64,000 nucleotides of DNA from UBA8190 sp003453695 (GCA_036796975.1 DAIRBY010000010.1:7970-71969), one strand, 5' to 3'; numbered from the stretch's first letter, positions 7,920 through 17,202 are shown. Program-made: numbers and translations. The notes: a model not told the origin generated them from the letters alone.

Positions 7920-8003
7920 GTGTCCAAGCGCACCGTGAAGCGAAAGATCCGCAGCAAGAAGAAGGGCAACCACGGCAAGCGTCCCAACGCCGGGCGGGGC
8001 TGA
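7920..8003 (+). CDS. Large ribosomal subunit protein bL37 (27 aa)
   Basis: A 27-residue, very basic peptide: SKRTVKRKIRSKKK followed by GNHGKRPNAGRG. The NHGKRPNA ending is the hallmark of bL37, a mini-protein seen in actinobacterial 50S subunits. It uses a GTG start with a -10-like box 8 bases upstream. It lies on the plus strand in the gap between ychF and the glycerophosphodiesterase gene, and is easily missed because of its size. Confidence 0.85.
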   Translation: MSKRTVKRKIRSKKKGNHGKRPNAGRG

Positions 8004-8072
8004 GGCGGCGACAGCGGCCCCGGCGACAGCGGCCACGGCGGCACCAGCGGCCCCAGCCGCAGGCGTGGCCGG

Positions 8073-8936
8073 TCAACGCCCGAGGGCGATCCCCCGGGCT
8101 TCGGTCAACGGGACGAGGACTGCGGGCAGGTCGGTGATGATGCCGTCCACGTCGAGCTCGAGGAGCGCCTCCATGGCGGGCTCGTCGTTGATCGTCCACA
8201 CGTGCACGGCCAGCCCGGCGGCGTGCGCCGCCTCCACCAGTTGGCCGTCCACCACGACCTCGCCCCGGTACACGGCCGGCACCTGCAACGCCACGTGGCC
8301 GAGCTTCGGTGGTGGCTCGCCCATGCGCACCGCCCGCACGAACAGCGCCGTCTGCACCGTCCCCGCCGACGTGGCGATGTTCGGGGCCACCGCCGAGAAG
8401 GCTTCGGTGGCAGCGTCCAAGAACGAGGCCACGATCACGTGGTCGGTGCCGTCGTGCTCGGCCAGCAAACGGGCCAACGCCTCCTCGTAGGGCTTCACGG
8501 CCGGTGCCGTCTGCTTGATGTCGAGGTTGAGCGCCACGTGCGGGTGGCGGTCCATGAGCGCGAGCACCTCCGACAGGGTCGCCACCGCGAAGTCGCGGTC
8601 CTCCGGGGCGCGGCCCCGATACGGATAGGCGTCGGGCTCGAGCCCGGGGGTCACGTCGGCGCCGGGCACGAACCAGTAGGCGTTGTCGAGGGACCGGATC
8701 TCGGCCAGGGTCAGCTCGGCGATGCGCCCGTGCCCGTTCGTGGTCCGGTCGACGGTCTTGTCGTGGCACACCACCAGCTCGCCGTCGGCCGTGGCGTGCA
8801 CGTCGAGCTCGATGCCGGTCGCCCCCAGGCCCAAGGCCCGGCGGATGGCGAACAGCGTGGACGACGGCGCCTCCCACGCCCCACCCTGATGGGCGTAGGA
8901 GAGGACGCGCCGCCGGGTCCAGGGGTTGTCAGCCAC
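8073..8936 (-). CDS. Glycerophosphodiester phosphodiesterase
   Basis: A 287-residue TIM-barrel GDPD. Visible motifs are AHQGGAWEAPSST (the usual HRG becomes HQG), the metal-binding IELDVHATADGELVVCHD, and the C-terminal VHVWTINDEPAMEALLELDVDGIITD. It hydrolyses glycerophosphodiesters from lipids to glycerol-3-phosphate and an alcohol. No signal peptide is seen, so it is probably cytoplasmic. The GTG start overlaps the end of the PfkB gene by 8 bases, forming a two-gene operon. Confidence 0.9.
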   Translation of the reverse strand: MADNPWTRRRVLSYAHQGGAWEAPSSTLFAIRRALGLGATGIELDVHATADGELVVCHDKTVDRTTNGHGRIAELTLAEIRSLDNAYWFVPGADVTPGLEPDAYPYRGRAPEDRDFAVATLSEVLALMDRHPHVALNLDIKQTAPAVKPYEEALARLLAEHDGTDHVIVASFLDAATEAFSAVAPNIATSAGTVQTALFVRAVRMGEPPPKLGHVALQVPAVYRGEVVVDGQLVEAAHAAGLAVHVWTINDEPAMEALLELDVDGIITDLPAVLVPLTEARGIALGR

Positions 8937-10029
8937 GGTCGGCTTCGGGCACCGCCGCCAACCCGGCGTCGGCGGCGAGACGGCGCAGGTCGCCTTGCGG
9001 GCGAGCACCGAGATGCGAGATGACCTCGGCGGCACACAACCCTCCCAGCCGGGCGCAGGAGAGGGGCGCCTGTCCGTGGGTCAGGCCGAACAGGAAGCCG
9101 GCCGCGTAGAGATCGCCGGCCCCGGTGGTGTCGACGACGGCGCCGACCGGCTCGGCGGCCACCGCCGCCACCCCTTCGGCGGCCACCACCACCGATCCCG
9201 CCGGTCCCCTCGTCAGCGCCGAGAGCACGCCGGTCTCCTCACAGGCGGCGACGGCGGCATCGAAGTCGGGTGATCCGAACAGCAGCCGCACCTCCTCCTC
9301 GTTGGCGAAGAGGACGTCCACCTCGCCGTGCAACAAGCCCAGGAATTCGCGCTGATGGCGCCGGACGCAGAAAGGATCGGAGAGCGACAGGGCCACCAGG
9401 GCGTCGACGCTGTGGGCCAGCTCGACGGCCCGGCGGATGGCGGCCTTGGCCGGTCCCAGGTCCCACATGTAGCCCTCGACGTAGAGGATCTCGGTCCGGG
9501 CCACGAGCGACTCGTCGATGTCGTCGGGGCCCAAGGTGGACGCCACGCCGAGATGGGTGGCCATGGTCCGCTCCCCGTCCGGGGTCACGAGCACGAGACA
9601 GCGGCCGGTGGCACCGTCCTCGACCGACTCGTCGGCGGGGGCGGGCCGCATGCGCCCCAGGACGACCCCGCAGGCGGCCAGGTCGTGGAGGAAGACCTCG
9701 CCGAGCTCGTCCGCAGCCACCTTGCCGAGGTACCCCGACGAGCCTCCCAGGGCCGCCACGCCGGCGGCGGTGTTGGCGGCCGACCCTCCCGACACCTCGG
9801 TGCCGGGCCCCATGGCGCGGTAGATGGACGCGGCGCGGCGCAAGTCGACGAGCGCCATGGACCCCTTGGCGAGCTCGAGTCGTTCGAGGTCGTCGTCGGC
9901 GGCGTGGCTCAGCACGTCGACCAGCGCCGAGCCCAAGGCGACGACGTCCAAGGTCGCGCTGGCCGGGCCACCAGCCCCGAAGGAGCGAGCGGCAGCGTCG
10001 GGTTCAGCCGGAGGTGCGACCGGGGACAC
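8929..10029 (-). CDS. PfkB-family carbohydrate/nucleoside kinase (adenosine-kinase-like)
   Basis: A 366-residue ribokinase-fold kinase. Substrate-side motifs GGSAANTAAGVAALGG and GKVAADELGE are N-terminal. The catalytic DTTGAGDLYAAGFLFG signature, with the anion hole and base Asp, is near residue 310. The pattern is closest to the adenosine-kinase-like branch, but the substrate is not certain. The GTG start at 10029 is 8 bases after a TAGGGT box (10038-10043, minus), so the gene is probably leaderless. It diverges from the aminopeptidase gene. Confidence 0.85.
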   Translation of the reverse strand: MSPVAPPAEPDAAARSFGAGGPASATLDVVALGSALVDVLSHAADDDLERLELAKGSMALVDLRRAASIYRAMGPGTEVSGGSAANTAAGVAALGGSSGYLGKVAADELGEVFLHDLAACGVVLGRMRPAPADESVEDGATGRCLVLVTPDGERTMATHLGVASTLGPDDIDESLVARTEILYVEGYMWDLGPAKAAIRRAVELAHSVDALVALSLSDPFCVRRHQREFLGLLHGEVDVLFANEEEVRLLFGSPDFDAAVAACEETGVLSALTRGPAGSVVVAAEGVAAVAAEPVGAVVDTTGAGDLYAAGFLFGLTHGQAPLSCARLGGLCAAEVISHLGARPQGDLRRLAADAGLAAVPEADRG

Positions 10030-10037
10030 GGCGCCCG

Positions 10038-10065
10038 ACCCTACCGCCGCGGCCGCGGGTAGCCT
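10038..10065. promoter_or_regulatory. Divergent leaderless promoters of the PfkB gene and pepN
   Basis: A minus-strand TAGGGT (10038-10043) lies 8 bases before the PfkB GTG. A plus-strand TAGCCT (10060-10065) lies 7 bases before the aminopeptidase ATG. The whole divergent region is only 43 bases, leaving no room for untranslated leaders. Confidence 0.5.
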
Positions 10066-10072
10066 CGCCCGG

Positions 10073-12673
10073 ATGACCGACAGGGCCCGCTCGGAGGACG
10101 CGTCCTCACCGCACCGCCTGCCCGTCGACGTCGCGCCCCGGCGCTACCAGCTGCACCTCCGCCCCGACCTCGAGACCGAGATGTTCTCGGGAACGCTGTC
10201 CATCGACGCCGAAGCGACCGGAGAGAGCTCCCGCGTGGTCATGCACGCCCAGGAGCTGTCGGTCACCTGGGCGAAGGTGACGGATGGTGCCGGGGCCGAA
10301 GAGGTGACGGTGCGGGCGGACCCCGACCACGACGACCGCATCGTGCTGGCGCTTTCTCGCAGGCTGGAGCCGGGGCCGATGCGCATCGAGCTCGCCTTCG
10401 CTGGCAAGCTCCTCGAGCAGCTGCGGGGGCTGTACAAGTCGACGTTCACCGACGCCGACGGACAGCGCCAGACGCTGGCGGTGACCCAGTTCGAGGCCAG
10501 CGACGCCCGCCGTGCCTTTCCGTGCTTCGACGAGCCCGACCGCAAGGCGGTGTTCTCGCTGGCGGTGGACGTCCCCGAGGGGCTCGCCGCCTTCTCCAAC
10601 ACGCCCGTGGTTTCGGAGGAGCCCCTGGCGGGCCGGGGCAGGACCATGCAGTTCGCCGACACGATCCCCATGTCCACCTACCTGGTGGCCCTGGTGGTGG
10701 GGCGCCTCGAGGCGACCGATCCCGTCGACGTGGACGGCATCCCGGTGCGCGTCGTGCACGTGCCGGGGCGAGGCGAGCTCACCGGCTTCGCCCTGGAGGT
10801 CGCCGCCCATGCGCTGCGGTTCTTCACGGCATGGTTCGGACTGCCCTATCCGGGACTGAAGCTCGACTTGGTGGCGGTGCCCGACTTCGCCTTCGGCGCC
10901 ATGGAGAACCTGGGCTGTGTGGTCTTCCGGGAGACGACGTTGCTGGTCGACCCCCAGCGCGCCGCGCGCGTCGATCGTGAACGGGTCGCCGACGTCGTGG
11001 CGCACGAGATCGCCCACATGTGGTTCGGCGACCTGGTGACGATGAAGTGGTGGAACGGGATCTGGCTCAACGAGGCCTTCGCCAGCCTCATGGAGCTGCT
11101 GGCCGTGGACGCCTTCCGCCCCGAATGGGAGCGCTGGGTGACCTTCGGCGTCGAGCGGGACTCGGCCATGTCGGTGGACGCCCTGCACAGCACCCGGCCC
11201 GTCGAGTACCCGGTGGGGTCGCCCGACGACGCCCAGGAGATGTTCGACGTGCTCACCTACCAGAAGGGGGCCGGCGTGCTGCGCATGCTGGAGCGCTACC
11301 TGCCACCCGGCGCCTTCCAGGCAGGCATCCGCCGGTACCTGGCCGAGCACCAGCTGGGCAACACCGAGACCACCGACCTGTGGGACGCCATCGAGCGATC
11401 GAGCCAGGAGCCGGTGCGCCGCATCATGGACAGCTGGATCTTCCAGGGTGGCTTTCCCCAGGTGCAGGCCCGCCGTGAGGGGGCGCGCCTCACCGTGCGG
11501 CAGTCACCGTTCTCCTACCAGGCGCCGGGCGACACGAGCGACATGGCCAGGAGCTGGAGCGTGCCCGTGCTGGTGCGCCCCGTCGGCCCCAGCGGCGACG
11601 GCGGCCTGGAGCGCCGGCTCCTCGAGAACGAGCCCGTCACCGTGGAGACGGGCGACGGCCCGGTCGTCGTCAACGCCGGCGGCTGGGGCTTCTACCGCGT
11701 CAGCTACGACCCGGTTCTGCTCGAGCAGCTGACCGCTGTGGTGGGGACCCTCGAGACGCTCGAGCGCTACAACCTGCTTTCGGACACCTGGGCGGCGCTG
11801 GTGGCGGGGCGGGCCGAGCTGAGCGACGTGCTCCGCCTGGCCGAGGCCCTGCGGCAGGATCCCGAGCCCGGGGTGTGGCGTCCGGTCAGCGGTGCGCTGG
11901 ACTTCTTGGACCACGTCGCCCCCGACGACGGCCGGTCCCTGGTGGCCGGCTACACCGGGGCTCTCGTGCGGCCGGCCTTCTCGGCACTGGGGTGGGAACG
12001 CCGGCCCGACGACGGGGAGCGCACCACCACGTTGCGCGGAGAGCTGCTGCGCCTGCTCGGGACGGTCGGAGCCGACGACGTGGTGCAGGGCGAATGCCTG
12101 GCCCGCCACGCCGCCGCCACGAGCGACGGTGCCGCCCTCGACCCCGACCTCACCCCGGCCATCCTGGCCGTGGTGGCGCGAGCGGGTGGCGCCGCGGAGT
12201 TCGAGCTCTTCCTCCGGCGCTACCACGACTCGGACAGTCCCCAAGAGGCCATCCGCTACCTCCAGGGGCTGGCCGGCTTCGAGGACCCGGCCCTGGCCGA
12301 ACGCGCCTTTCAGATCGCCACCACCGAGGCGCGCACCCAGGACGGACCTTTCGTCATCTACCACCTCCTCACCAACCGGTTGGCCGGCCCGGCCACGTGG
12401 GCACGGGTGGAGGAGTCGTGGGACGAGCTGCAGGCGCGCTTTCCCCCCAACATCTTCCCGCGCATGCTCGAGGGCGTCCGCCTCATGTGCCGTGAAGCGG
12501 CCCACGTGGAGCGGGTGCGGACCTTCTTGGCCACCCATCCCGTCCCCGGAGGACAACGAGGGGTGGACCAGAGCGTGGAGCGCCTCGGGGTGAACCTGGC
12601 GCTGGCCACCCGGCTCGCCGCCACCATGGGCCGAGAGTTGCGAGCGGGCACCGACCGTTTGCGAGACGGCTGA
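10073..12673 (+). CDS. pepN: M1-family aminopeptidase
   Basis: An 866-residue zinc aminopeptidase. The exopeptidase motif FGAMENLGCVVF and the zinc site HEIAHMWFGDLV with the downstream Glu (LNEAFAS) are intact. The N-terminal beta-saddle and a C-terminal ERAP1-like helical domain (from about residue 530) complete the M1 architecture. It removes N-terminal amino acids from peptides in the cytoplasm. The start is ATG at 10073, with TAGCCT 7 bases upstream and no ribosome site. It is followed 13 bases later by the GDT1-type gene. Confidence 0.94.
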   Translation: MTDRARSEDASSPHRLPVDVAPRRYQLHLRPDLETEMFSGTLSIDAEATGESSRVVMHAQELSVTWAKVTDGAGAEEVTVRADPDHDDRIVLALSRRLEPGPMRIELAFAGKLLEQLRGLYKSTFTDADGQRQTLAVTQFEASDARRAFPCFDEPDRKAVFSLAVDVPEGLAAFSNTPVVSEEPLAGRGRTMQFADTIPMSTYLVALVVGRLEATDPVDVDGIPVRVVHVPGRGELTGFALEVAAHALRFFTAWFGLPYPGLKLDLVAVPDFAFGAMENLGCVVFRETTLLVDPQRAARVDRERVADVVAHEIAHMWFGDLVTMKWWNGIWLNEAFASLMELLAVDAFRPEWERWVTFGVERDSAMSVDALHSTRPVEYPVGSPDDAQEMFDVLTYQKGAGVLRMLERYLPPGAFQAGIRRYLAEHQLGNTETTDLWDAIERSSQEPVRRIMDSWIFQGGFPQVQARREGARLTVRQSPFSYQAPGDTSDMARSWSVPVLVRPVGPSGDGGLERRLLENEPVTVETGDGPVVVNAGGWGFYRVSYDPVLLEQLTAVVGTLETLERYNLLSDTWAALVAGRAELSDVLRLAEALRQDPEPGVWRPVSGALDFLDHVAPDDGRSLVAGYTGALVRPAFSALGWERRPDDGERTTTLRGELLRLLGTVGADDVVQGECLARHAAATSDGAALDPDLTPAILAVVARAGGAAEFELFLRRYHDSDSPQEAIRYLQGLAGFEDPALAERAFQIATTEARTQDGPFVIYHLLTNRLAGPATWARVEESWDELQARFPPNIFPRMLEGVRLMCREAAHVERVRTFLATHPVPGGQRGVDQSVERLGVNLALATRLAATMGRELRAGTDRLRDG

Positions 12674-12686
12674 CAGGCTCCCCGCT

Positions 12687-13274
12687 GTGAGCCTTCAGGT
12701 CGTCGCCGTCACCTTCGGCGTCGTCTTCCTGGCGGAGCTTCCCGACAAGACGATGATCGCCAGCATCCTTCTCGCCAGCCGCCACCGGGCCCTGCCCGTG
12801 TGGGTGGGCACGGCGTCCGCCATGGTCGTGAACTCGGCGGTGGCGGTGGCGGCGGGACGCCTGCTGGCGCTCGCTCCCCCCCGGGCCGTCGACGCCGTGG
12901 TCGCCGCCGTCCTGGCCGGCACGGCCGTCTACCTGGTGCTCGGCAAGGAGACCACCCAGGAGCGAGAGGGGGCGCAGTACGCCGGGCGTCTGCGCAGCGA
13001 CCACCGGGTGGCTCTGGGCGCCTTCGCCGTGGTGGTCCTGGCCGAGCTGGGTGACGTCACCCAGCTGCTCACCGCCAACCTGGCCGCCCACTACCGCGAT
13101 CCCTGGTCGGTGTTCGTCGGCTCGGCGGCGGCGCTGGTCGTCGTGACCTCCATCGGCGTGTTCACCGGCCGAAGGCTCGTGCGCGTCCTCCCACTGCACA
13201 GCATCCGCAAGGCGGCCGGCGTCGTGCTCGGCGGCTTCGCGCTGTACGCGGCCGTGAAGGCGGCGACCGGATGA
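12687..13274 (+). CDS. TMEM165/GDT1-family (UPF0016) membrane transporter
   Basis: A 195-residue membrane protein with about six helices in two inverted halves. Each half carries the family's acidic motif: FLAELPDKTMIAS near the N-terminus and VLAELGDVTQLLT in the second half. In the second copy the usual Lys/Arg after Asp is Val. Family members exchange Mn2+ or Ca2+ for protons. The start is GTG at 12687; the stop overlaps the next gene as ATGA. Confidence 0.88.
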   Translation: MSLQVVAVTFGVVFLAELPDKTMIASILLASRHRALPVWVGTASAMVVNSAVAVAAGRLLALAPPRAVDAVVAAVLAGTAVYLVLGKETTQEREGAQYAGRLRSDHRVALGAFAVVVLAELGDVTQLLTANLAAHYRDPWSVFVGSAAALVVVTSIGVFTGRRLVRVLPLHSIRKAAGVVLGGFALYAAVKAATG

Positions 13275-13936
13275 CGACGGCCGCCCGGCGCCGACAGCGC
13301 CTGCTCGAGGCGGCCCGGGCCGCCAAGGGCTTCATGCCCGACGACGAGGGGATGGCGCTGTACCAGGCGGCGCTCCGGGCAGGACGAGCCGGGAGCGCAC
13401 CGACGTTCGTCGAGATCGGCGCCTGGTGCGGAAAGTCGACGCTGTACATCGGCGCGGCGGCAGAGGAGAGCGGCGCCGTGCTGTTCAGCATCGACCATCA
13501 CCACGGATCCGAGGAGAACCAGGCCGGGTGGGAGCACCACGACCGGGAAGTGGTCGACCCAACTACGGGGCGCATCGACACCCTGCCCTTCTGGCGGCGC
13601 ACCGTGGACGACGCCGCGCTCGGTTCGACGGTGGTGGGGGTGGTGGGCGACTCCCCGGCCGTGGCGTCGCGCTGGACGACCCCGGTCGACTTCTGCTTCA
13701 TCGACGGCGGACACGGGGCCGAGCCGGCATGGGCCGACTTCCGGGGGTGGGCCCCCCACGTGGCGACGGGGCGATGGCTCGCCATCCACGACGTGTTCCC
13801 CGACCCGGCCCGGGGCGGGCGTCCCCCGTACGAGCTGTGGTGCGCTGCCCTCGACTCCGGCGAGTTCGTCGAGGACGGGGAGCGTGGGTCGCTGCGCCTG
13901 CTCAGACGGGTGGGGACGTCCGGCGGGGCACGGTGA
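13271..13936 (+). CDS. Class I SAM-dependent methyltransferase (Methyltransf_24 type)
   Basis: A 221-residue protein. The SAM-binding first strand and loop are FVEIGAWCGKSTLYIG, with the acidic second strand FSIDHHHG. VDFCFIDGGHGAEPAWADF is typical of the Methyltransf_24/cephalosporin-hydroxylase-like group. The substrate is unknown. It overlaps the GDT1-type gene by 4 bases. Its 3' end overlaps the convergent alpha-barrel protein gene by 35 bases. Confidence 0.8.
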   Translation: MTTAARRRQRLLEAARAAKGFMPDDEGMALYQAALRAGRAGSAPTFVEIGAWCGKSTLYIGAAAEESGAVLFSIDHHHGSEENQAGWEHHDREVVDPTTGRIDTLPFWRRTVDDAALGSTVVGVVGDSPAVASRWTTPVDFCFIDGGHGAEPAWADFRGWAPHVATGRWLAIHDVFPDPARGGRPPYELWCAALDSGEFVEDGERGSLRLLRRVGTSGGAR

Positions 13937-15059
13937 GGTCGAGGTCGACGGGGAGCAGTTCGTCGCGGAACAGCCCCGCCGCCGGGGTGGCGTCCGACAA
14001 GGCGTCGGCGGCGAGCACGACGGCACCGGCGGTGTAGGTCGTCCGCTCGCCGTAGGGGAACGTGACCTCCTCCGGATAGACGAGCCCGGTGAGATAGGAG
14101 CCGTCTTCGCAGCGGTGTGCCTGCGCCCAGGTGAGCAGGTCCAGTGCTTGCTCCCTTCGGTCCAGGGCGTCGAGGGTGAGGGCGCACTCGGCCGTCTCCG
14201 CCGCCGTGACCCAGGGGCCGGTGGACACGCACCTCACCCCGAGGCCCTCCATCACGAAGGTGTCCCACCAGGCGTCGATGCGCTCCTCGGCGGCGGCGCC
14301 CTCCAGGGCGCCGGTGAGCACCGGGTAGTACCAGTCCATGGCGAACTCCGCCTTGGGCTCGAACACGTGAGGGGTGTGCGCCACGGCGTGGGCCACGTGG
14401 CCGGCGGCCAGCTCCCAGTCCGGGCGCTCGTGTCCCAAGGTCTCGGCGCACGCCACGGCACAACGCAGGGCGTGGAAGATCGAGGACGACCCGGTGAGCA
14501 GGGGGTAGCGGCCGGGCCGGCCGTCGGGGTCCACCGACCACAGGATGGCGCCGTCGGCGCGCTGCCAGCGCAGCACGAACGTGATGGCGCGCTCGAGCAT
14601 GGGCCACATCTCTTCGAGCACCGACCGGTCGCCCGTCACCCGGAAGTGGTGCCACGCCCCGGTGGCGACGTAGGCGCACACGTTGGTGTCGAGGCGGGGG
14701 TCCTTCACCCCGGCACCGGCCAGGTAGTAGTTGAACCACGACCCGTCGGCCAGTTGCGTGGCCGCCAGCCACCGGTAGGCGCGGCCCGCCTCCTCGTGGA
14801 AGCCGGCCACCGACAGGGCCATGGCCGCCTCGATGTGGTTCCAGGGGTCGCAGTGTCCACCCTCGAACCACGGGATCATGCCGTCGGGCCGCTGCACGGC
14901 GGCGATGGAGGCGGCGCTGTCGATCACCTCCTGGGCCGATATGACCCCGGGGACGTCGGGCACCGCCAGGCCGGCCCGGACGACGAGCTCGGAGCGCACG
15001 GCGGCGCCGAGCCCTCGCCCGGCGCCAGGAACGGAGAACGAGTCGTCGAGCGGCTTCAT
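13902..15059 (-). CDS. Prenyltransferase/squalene-cyclase-like alpha-barrel protein
   Basis: A 385-residue protein with repeated helical motifs of the alpha/alpha-barrel kind: AAVQRPDGMIPW, ATQLADGSWFNYY, RWQRADGAILW and AQAHRCEDGSYLTG. These Q/xxDGSW-like repeats resemble squalene cyclase/prenyltransferase or six-hairpin glycosidase folds. Conserved-looking WFEGGHCDPWNHIEAAM may be the active region. No signal peptide is seen. The ATG overlaps the stop of the upstream methyltransferase as ATGA, and the gene is third in a GT4-methyltransferase operon. A role in making or trimming a glycolipid or polysaccharide is an inference from context only. Confidence 0.65.
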   Translation of the reverse strand: MKPLDDSFSVPGAGRGLGAAVRSELVVRAGLAVPDVPGVISAQEVIDSAASIAAVQRPDGMIPWFEGGHCDPWNHIEAAMALSVAGFHEEAGRAYRWLAATQLADGSWFNYYLAGAGVKDPRLDTNVCAYVATGAWHHFRVTGDRSVLEEMWPMLERAITFVLRWQRADGAILWSVDPDGRPGRYPLLTGSSSIFHALRCAVACAETLGHERPDWELAAGHVAHAVAHTPHVFEPKAEFAMDWYYPVLTGALEGAAAEERIDAWWDTFVMEGLGVRCVSTGPWVTAAETAECALTLDALDRREQALDLLTWAQAHRCEDGSYLTGLVYPEEVTFPYGERTTYTAGAVVLAADALSDATPAAGLFRDELLPVDLDLTVPRRTSPPV

Positions 15060-15766
15060 GACTGCTTCCTCAGGTAGACGACGAGGCTCTTGCCCAGCAC
15101 GGGGTTGAGAACGCGCTCGGTCACCCGAGTGAGCCGGGGGGCCTTCACGATGTCCCACACGAGCAGGCGGTGGTAGGCGCGCACGAGCACATGGTCCTCC
15201 CGGCGGGGCCCGACCCAGCACCGCAGCCACCAGTAGGGCGAATGCAGGGCGTGGGCGTGGTGGGACGAGAACACGCGCAGTCCGGTGCGCTGCAGACGGC
15301 GCAGCAGGGTGGAGCGCCGGTAGACGCGCACGTGCCCGCCGGGGACGTCGTGATACTGCGCCGACAGCATCCAGTTCACCGTCTCGGGCCCGAGCCGGGG
15401 CACGGTGACGGCCATGGTGCCCCCGGGACGCAGCACCCGGGACAGCTCGGCCATGGCGGAGGAGTCGTCGGGGATGTGCTCGAGGACCTCGGCGGCGATG
15501 ACGCGGTCGAAGGCGCCGTCGCCGAAGGGGAGGCGCAAGGCGTCGCCCTGGACGGCGCCGGCACCGCAGTCCTTGATCTCCCCGGCGTCGACCATGGCGC
15601 CGATGGTGTCGCGCACCTGGGAGACCTCGTCGGCCTGGGCGTCGACGGCCACCACCAGGGCCCCGCGCCGGGCCGCCTCGAAGGCGTGGCGACCCCCGCC
15701 GCACCCCAGGTCGAGCAGGCGCTCGCCGGCGGTGACGCCGAGACGGCCGTAGTCGACGGTCAGCAC
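15056..15766 (-). CDS. Class I SAM-dependent methyltransferase (Methyltransf_11 type)
   Basis: A 236-residue methyltransferase. SAM motif I is RLLDLGCGGGRHAFEAARRG, the acidic loop is VVAVDAQ, motif II is FDRVIAAEVLEHIPDD, and motif III is VLRPGGTMAVTVPR. The start is the GTG at 15766, overlapping the glycosyltransferase stop by 7 bases. It lies between a glycosyltransferase and an alpha-barrel protein, so it may methylate a sugar or lipid-linked sugar, but the acceptor is not shown by the sequence. Confidence 0.85.
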   Translation of the reverse strand: MLTVDYGRLGVTAGERLLDLGCGGGRHAFEAARRGALVVAVDAQADEVSQVRDTIGAMVDAGEIKDCGAGAVQGDALRLPFGDGAFDRVIAAEVLEHIPDDSSAMAELSRVLRPGGTMAVTVPRLGPETVNWMLSAQYHDVPGGHVRVYRRSTLLRRLQRTGLRVFSSHHAHALHSPYWWLRCWVGPRREDHVLVRAYHRLLVWDIVKAPRLTRVTERVLNPVLGKSLVVYLRKQS

Positions 15767-17202
15767 GCCGCCGCCTCCCGCTCCCGGCCCGGCCCCCGCC
15801 GGGCCGTGGGCGTGGTCCCGGCCCGCACCCCATCGGCTCCCTGTGGGCGGGCCCGGTGCTCCTCGAGCACGAGCCGGTACTGCTCGGCCGTGCCCCGGGC
15901 CGTCGCCGCCCACGTGAAGCGGCCCAGCACCCGCTCTCGTCCGCCCGCGCCCAGCCGGGCGGCGAGGACAGGGTCGTCCATCACCCGGCGGATCCCGGCG
16001 GCGAGCGCCTCGGGGTCGTCGGGGGTCACGAGGAGCCCGGTGTCGCCGTCGGTGCCGATCACCTCGGGGAGGGCGCCGCCGGTGGTGGCGACGAGAGGGA
16101 CGCCACAGGCCATGGCTTCGATGGCGGGAAGGGAGAACCCCTCGTAGAGCGAGGGCACCACCGCCACCTCGGCCTCGGCGTAGGCCCGGGCCAGCTCGTC
16201 GTCGCTGATCCCCGACACACAGCGCACCGCCGGCTCGAGCCCGAGACGGGCGATGGTGCGCGCCACCCGGCCGCCCTCGGTCGGCCTGCCCACCACGGTC
16301 AGCTCCACGTGGCGTTCGGTGCGCAGCTTGGCCAGTGCCTCGAGCAGGGGCACGAGTCCCTTCATGGGCACGTCGCTCGACGAGGTGACGATCACGCGCC
16401 CGGGCAGGCGCGCCACCTCGGGACGGGGACGGAACACCGTGTGGTCCACGCCCACGGGCACGACGGTCATCCGCTCCAGGGGCACCCCCATGTGCCGGGC
16501 GATGTCCGCCTTGGACGACTCCGACACGGTGACGACCCGGGGGAGGCTGCGGGCCACGCGCTTCTGCATCCCGAGGAAGCCGAACCAGCGGCGTTGGGTG
16601 AAGCGCCGGTAGGCGTTCTCGGCTTTGGCCAGGGCCAGCTCCCGGTCGACGGTGATGGGGTGGTGCAGCGTCGTGAGAAGGGGCCAGCCGTCCTCGAGCA
16701 TGCCGAGCAACCCGGATCCCAGGCACTGGTTGTCGTGGACGACGTCGTAGCGCTCCCGGCGCTCGGCCAGCAGGCGCCGGGCCCGCAGGGAGAAGGTGCG
16801 CGCCTCGGGGAACCCGGCGACGCACATGATGGCGAACTCGTAGAGGTCAACCACCGAGTGGAATTCGCGAGGGTGGGGGACCCGGAAGGGGTCAGGGTCG
16901 CGATAGAGGTCGAGGCCGGGCACGGGGGTGAAGCCGACACCGAGGTCGGTGTCGAGCACGGGCCAGGGCTGGCCGGAGAACACGTCGACGCTGTGGCCCA
17001 GCGCCACCAGCTGGCGGGCGAGGTGCCGGGTGTAGACGCCCTGTCCGCCACAGCGCGGGTTGCCCCGGTACACGAGGTAGGCGATACGAAGGCCCCCAGG
17101 ACGGGGGGCCGCCGGCGGCACGGCCGGCGGCACTTCGATCCTGGTGCTCCGTTCCCATGAGGCCCGCATGTCGGCCACGCGGCGCAGCGGGCCCTTAACC
17201 AT
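15760..17202 (-). CDS. Glycosyltransferase family 4 protein
   Basis: A 480-residue GT-B enzyme. The N-terminal acceptor domain has the glycine-rich GGQGVYTRHLARQLVALGH. The C-terminal donor domain has VVPVGVDHTVFRP, VTSSSDVPMKGL and the E-x7-E motif (PSLYEGFSLPAIEAMACG). It transfers a sugar from a nucleotide donor to an unknown acceptor at the cytoplasmic face. It leads the three-gene operon, with an ATG start at 17202. A low-complexity C-terminal tail follows residue 450. Confidence 0.9.
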   Translation of the reverse strand: MVKGPLRRVADMRASWERSTRIEVPPAVPPAAPRPGGLRIAYLVYRGNPRCGGQGVYTRHLARQLVALGHSVDVFSGQPWPVLDTDLGVGFTPVPGLDLYRDPDPFRVPHPREFHSVVDLYEFAIMCVAGFPEARTFSLRARRLLAERRERYDVVHDNQCLGSGLLGMLEDGWPLLTTLHHPITVDRELALAKAENAYRRFTQRRWFGFLGMQKRVARSLPRVVTVSESSKADIARHMGVPLERMTVVPVGVDHTVFRPRPEVARLPGRVIVTSSSDVPMKGLVPLLEALAKLRTERHVELTVVGRPTEGGRVARTIARLGLEPAVRCVSGISDDELARAYAEAEVAVVPSLYEGFSLPAIEAMACGVPLVATTGGALPEVIGTDGDTGLLVTPDDPEALAAGIRRVMDDPVLAARLGAGGRERVLGRFTWAATARGTAEQYRLVLEEHRARPQGADGVRAGTTPTARRGPGREREAAAC

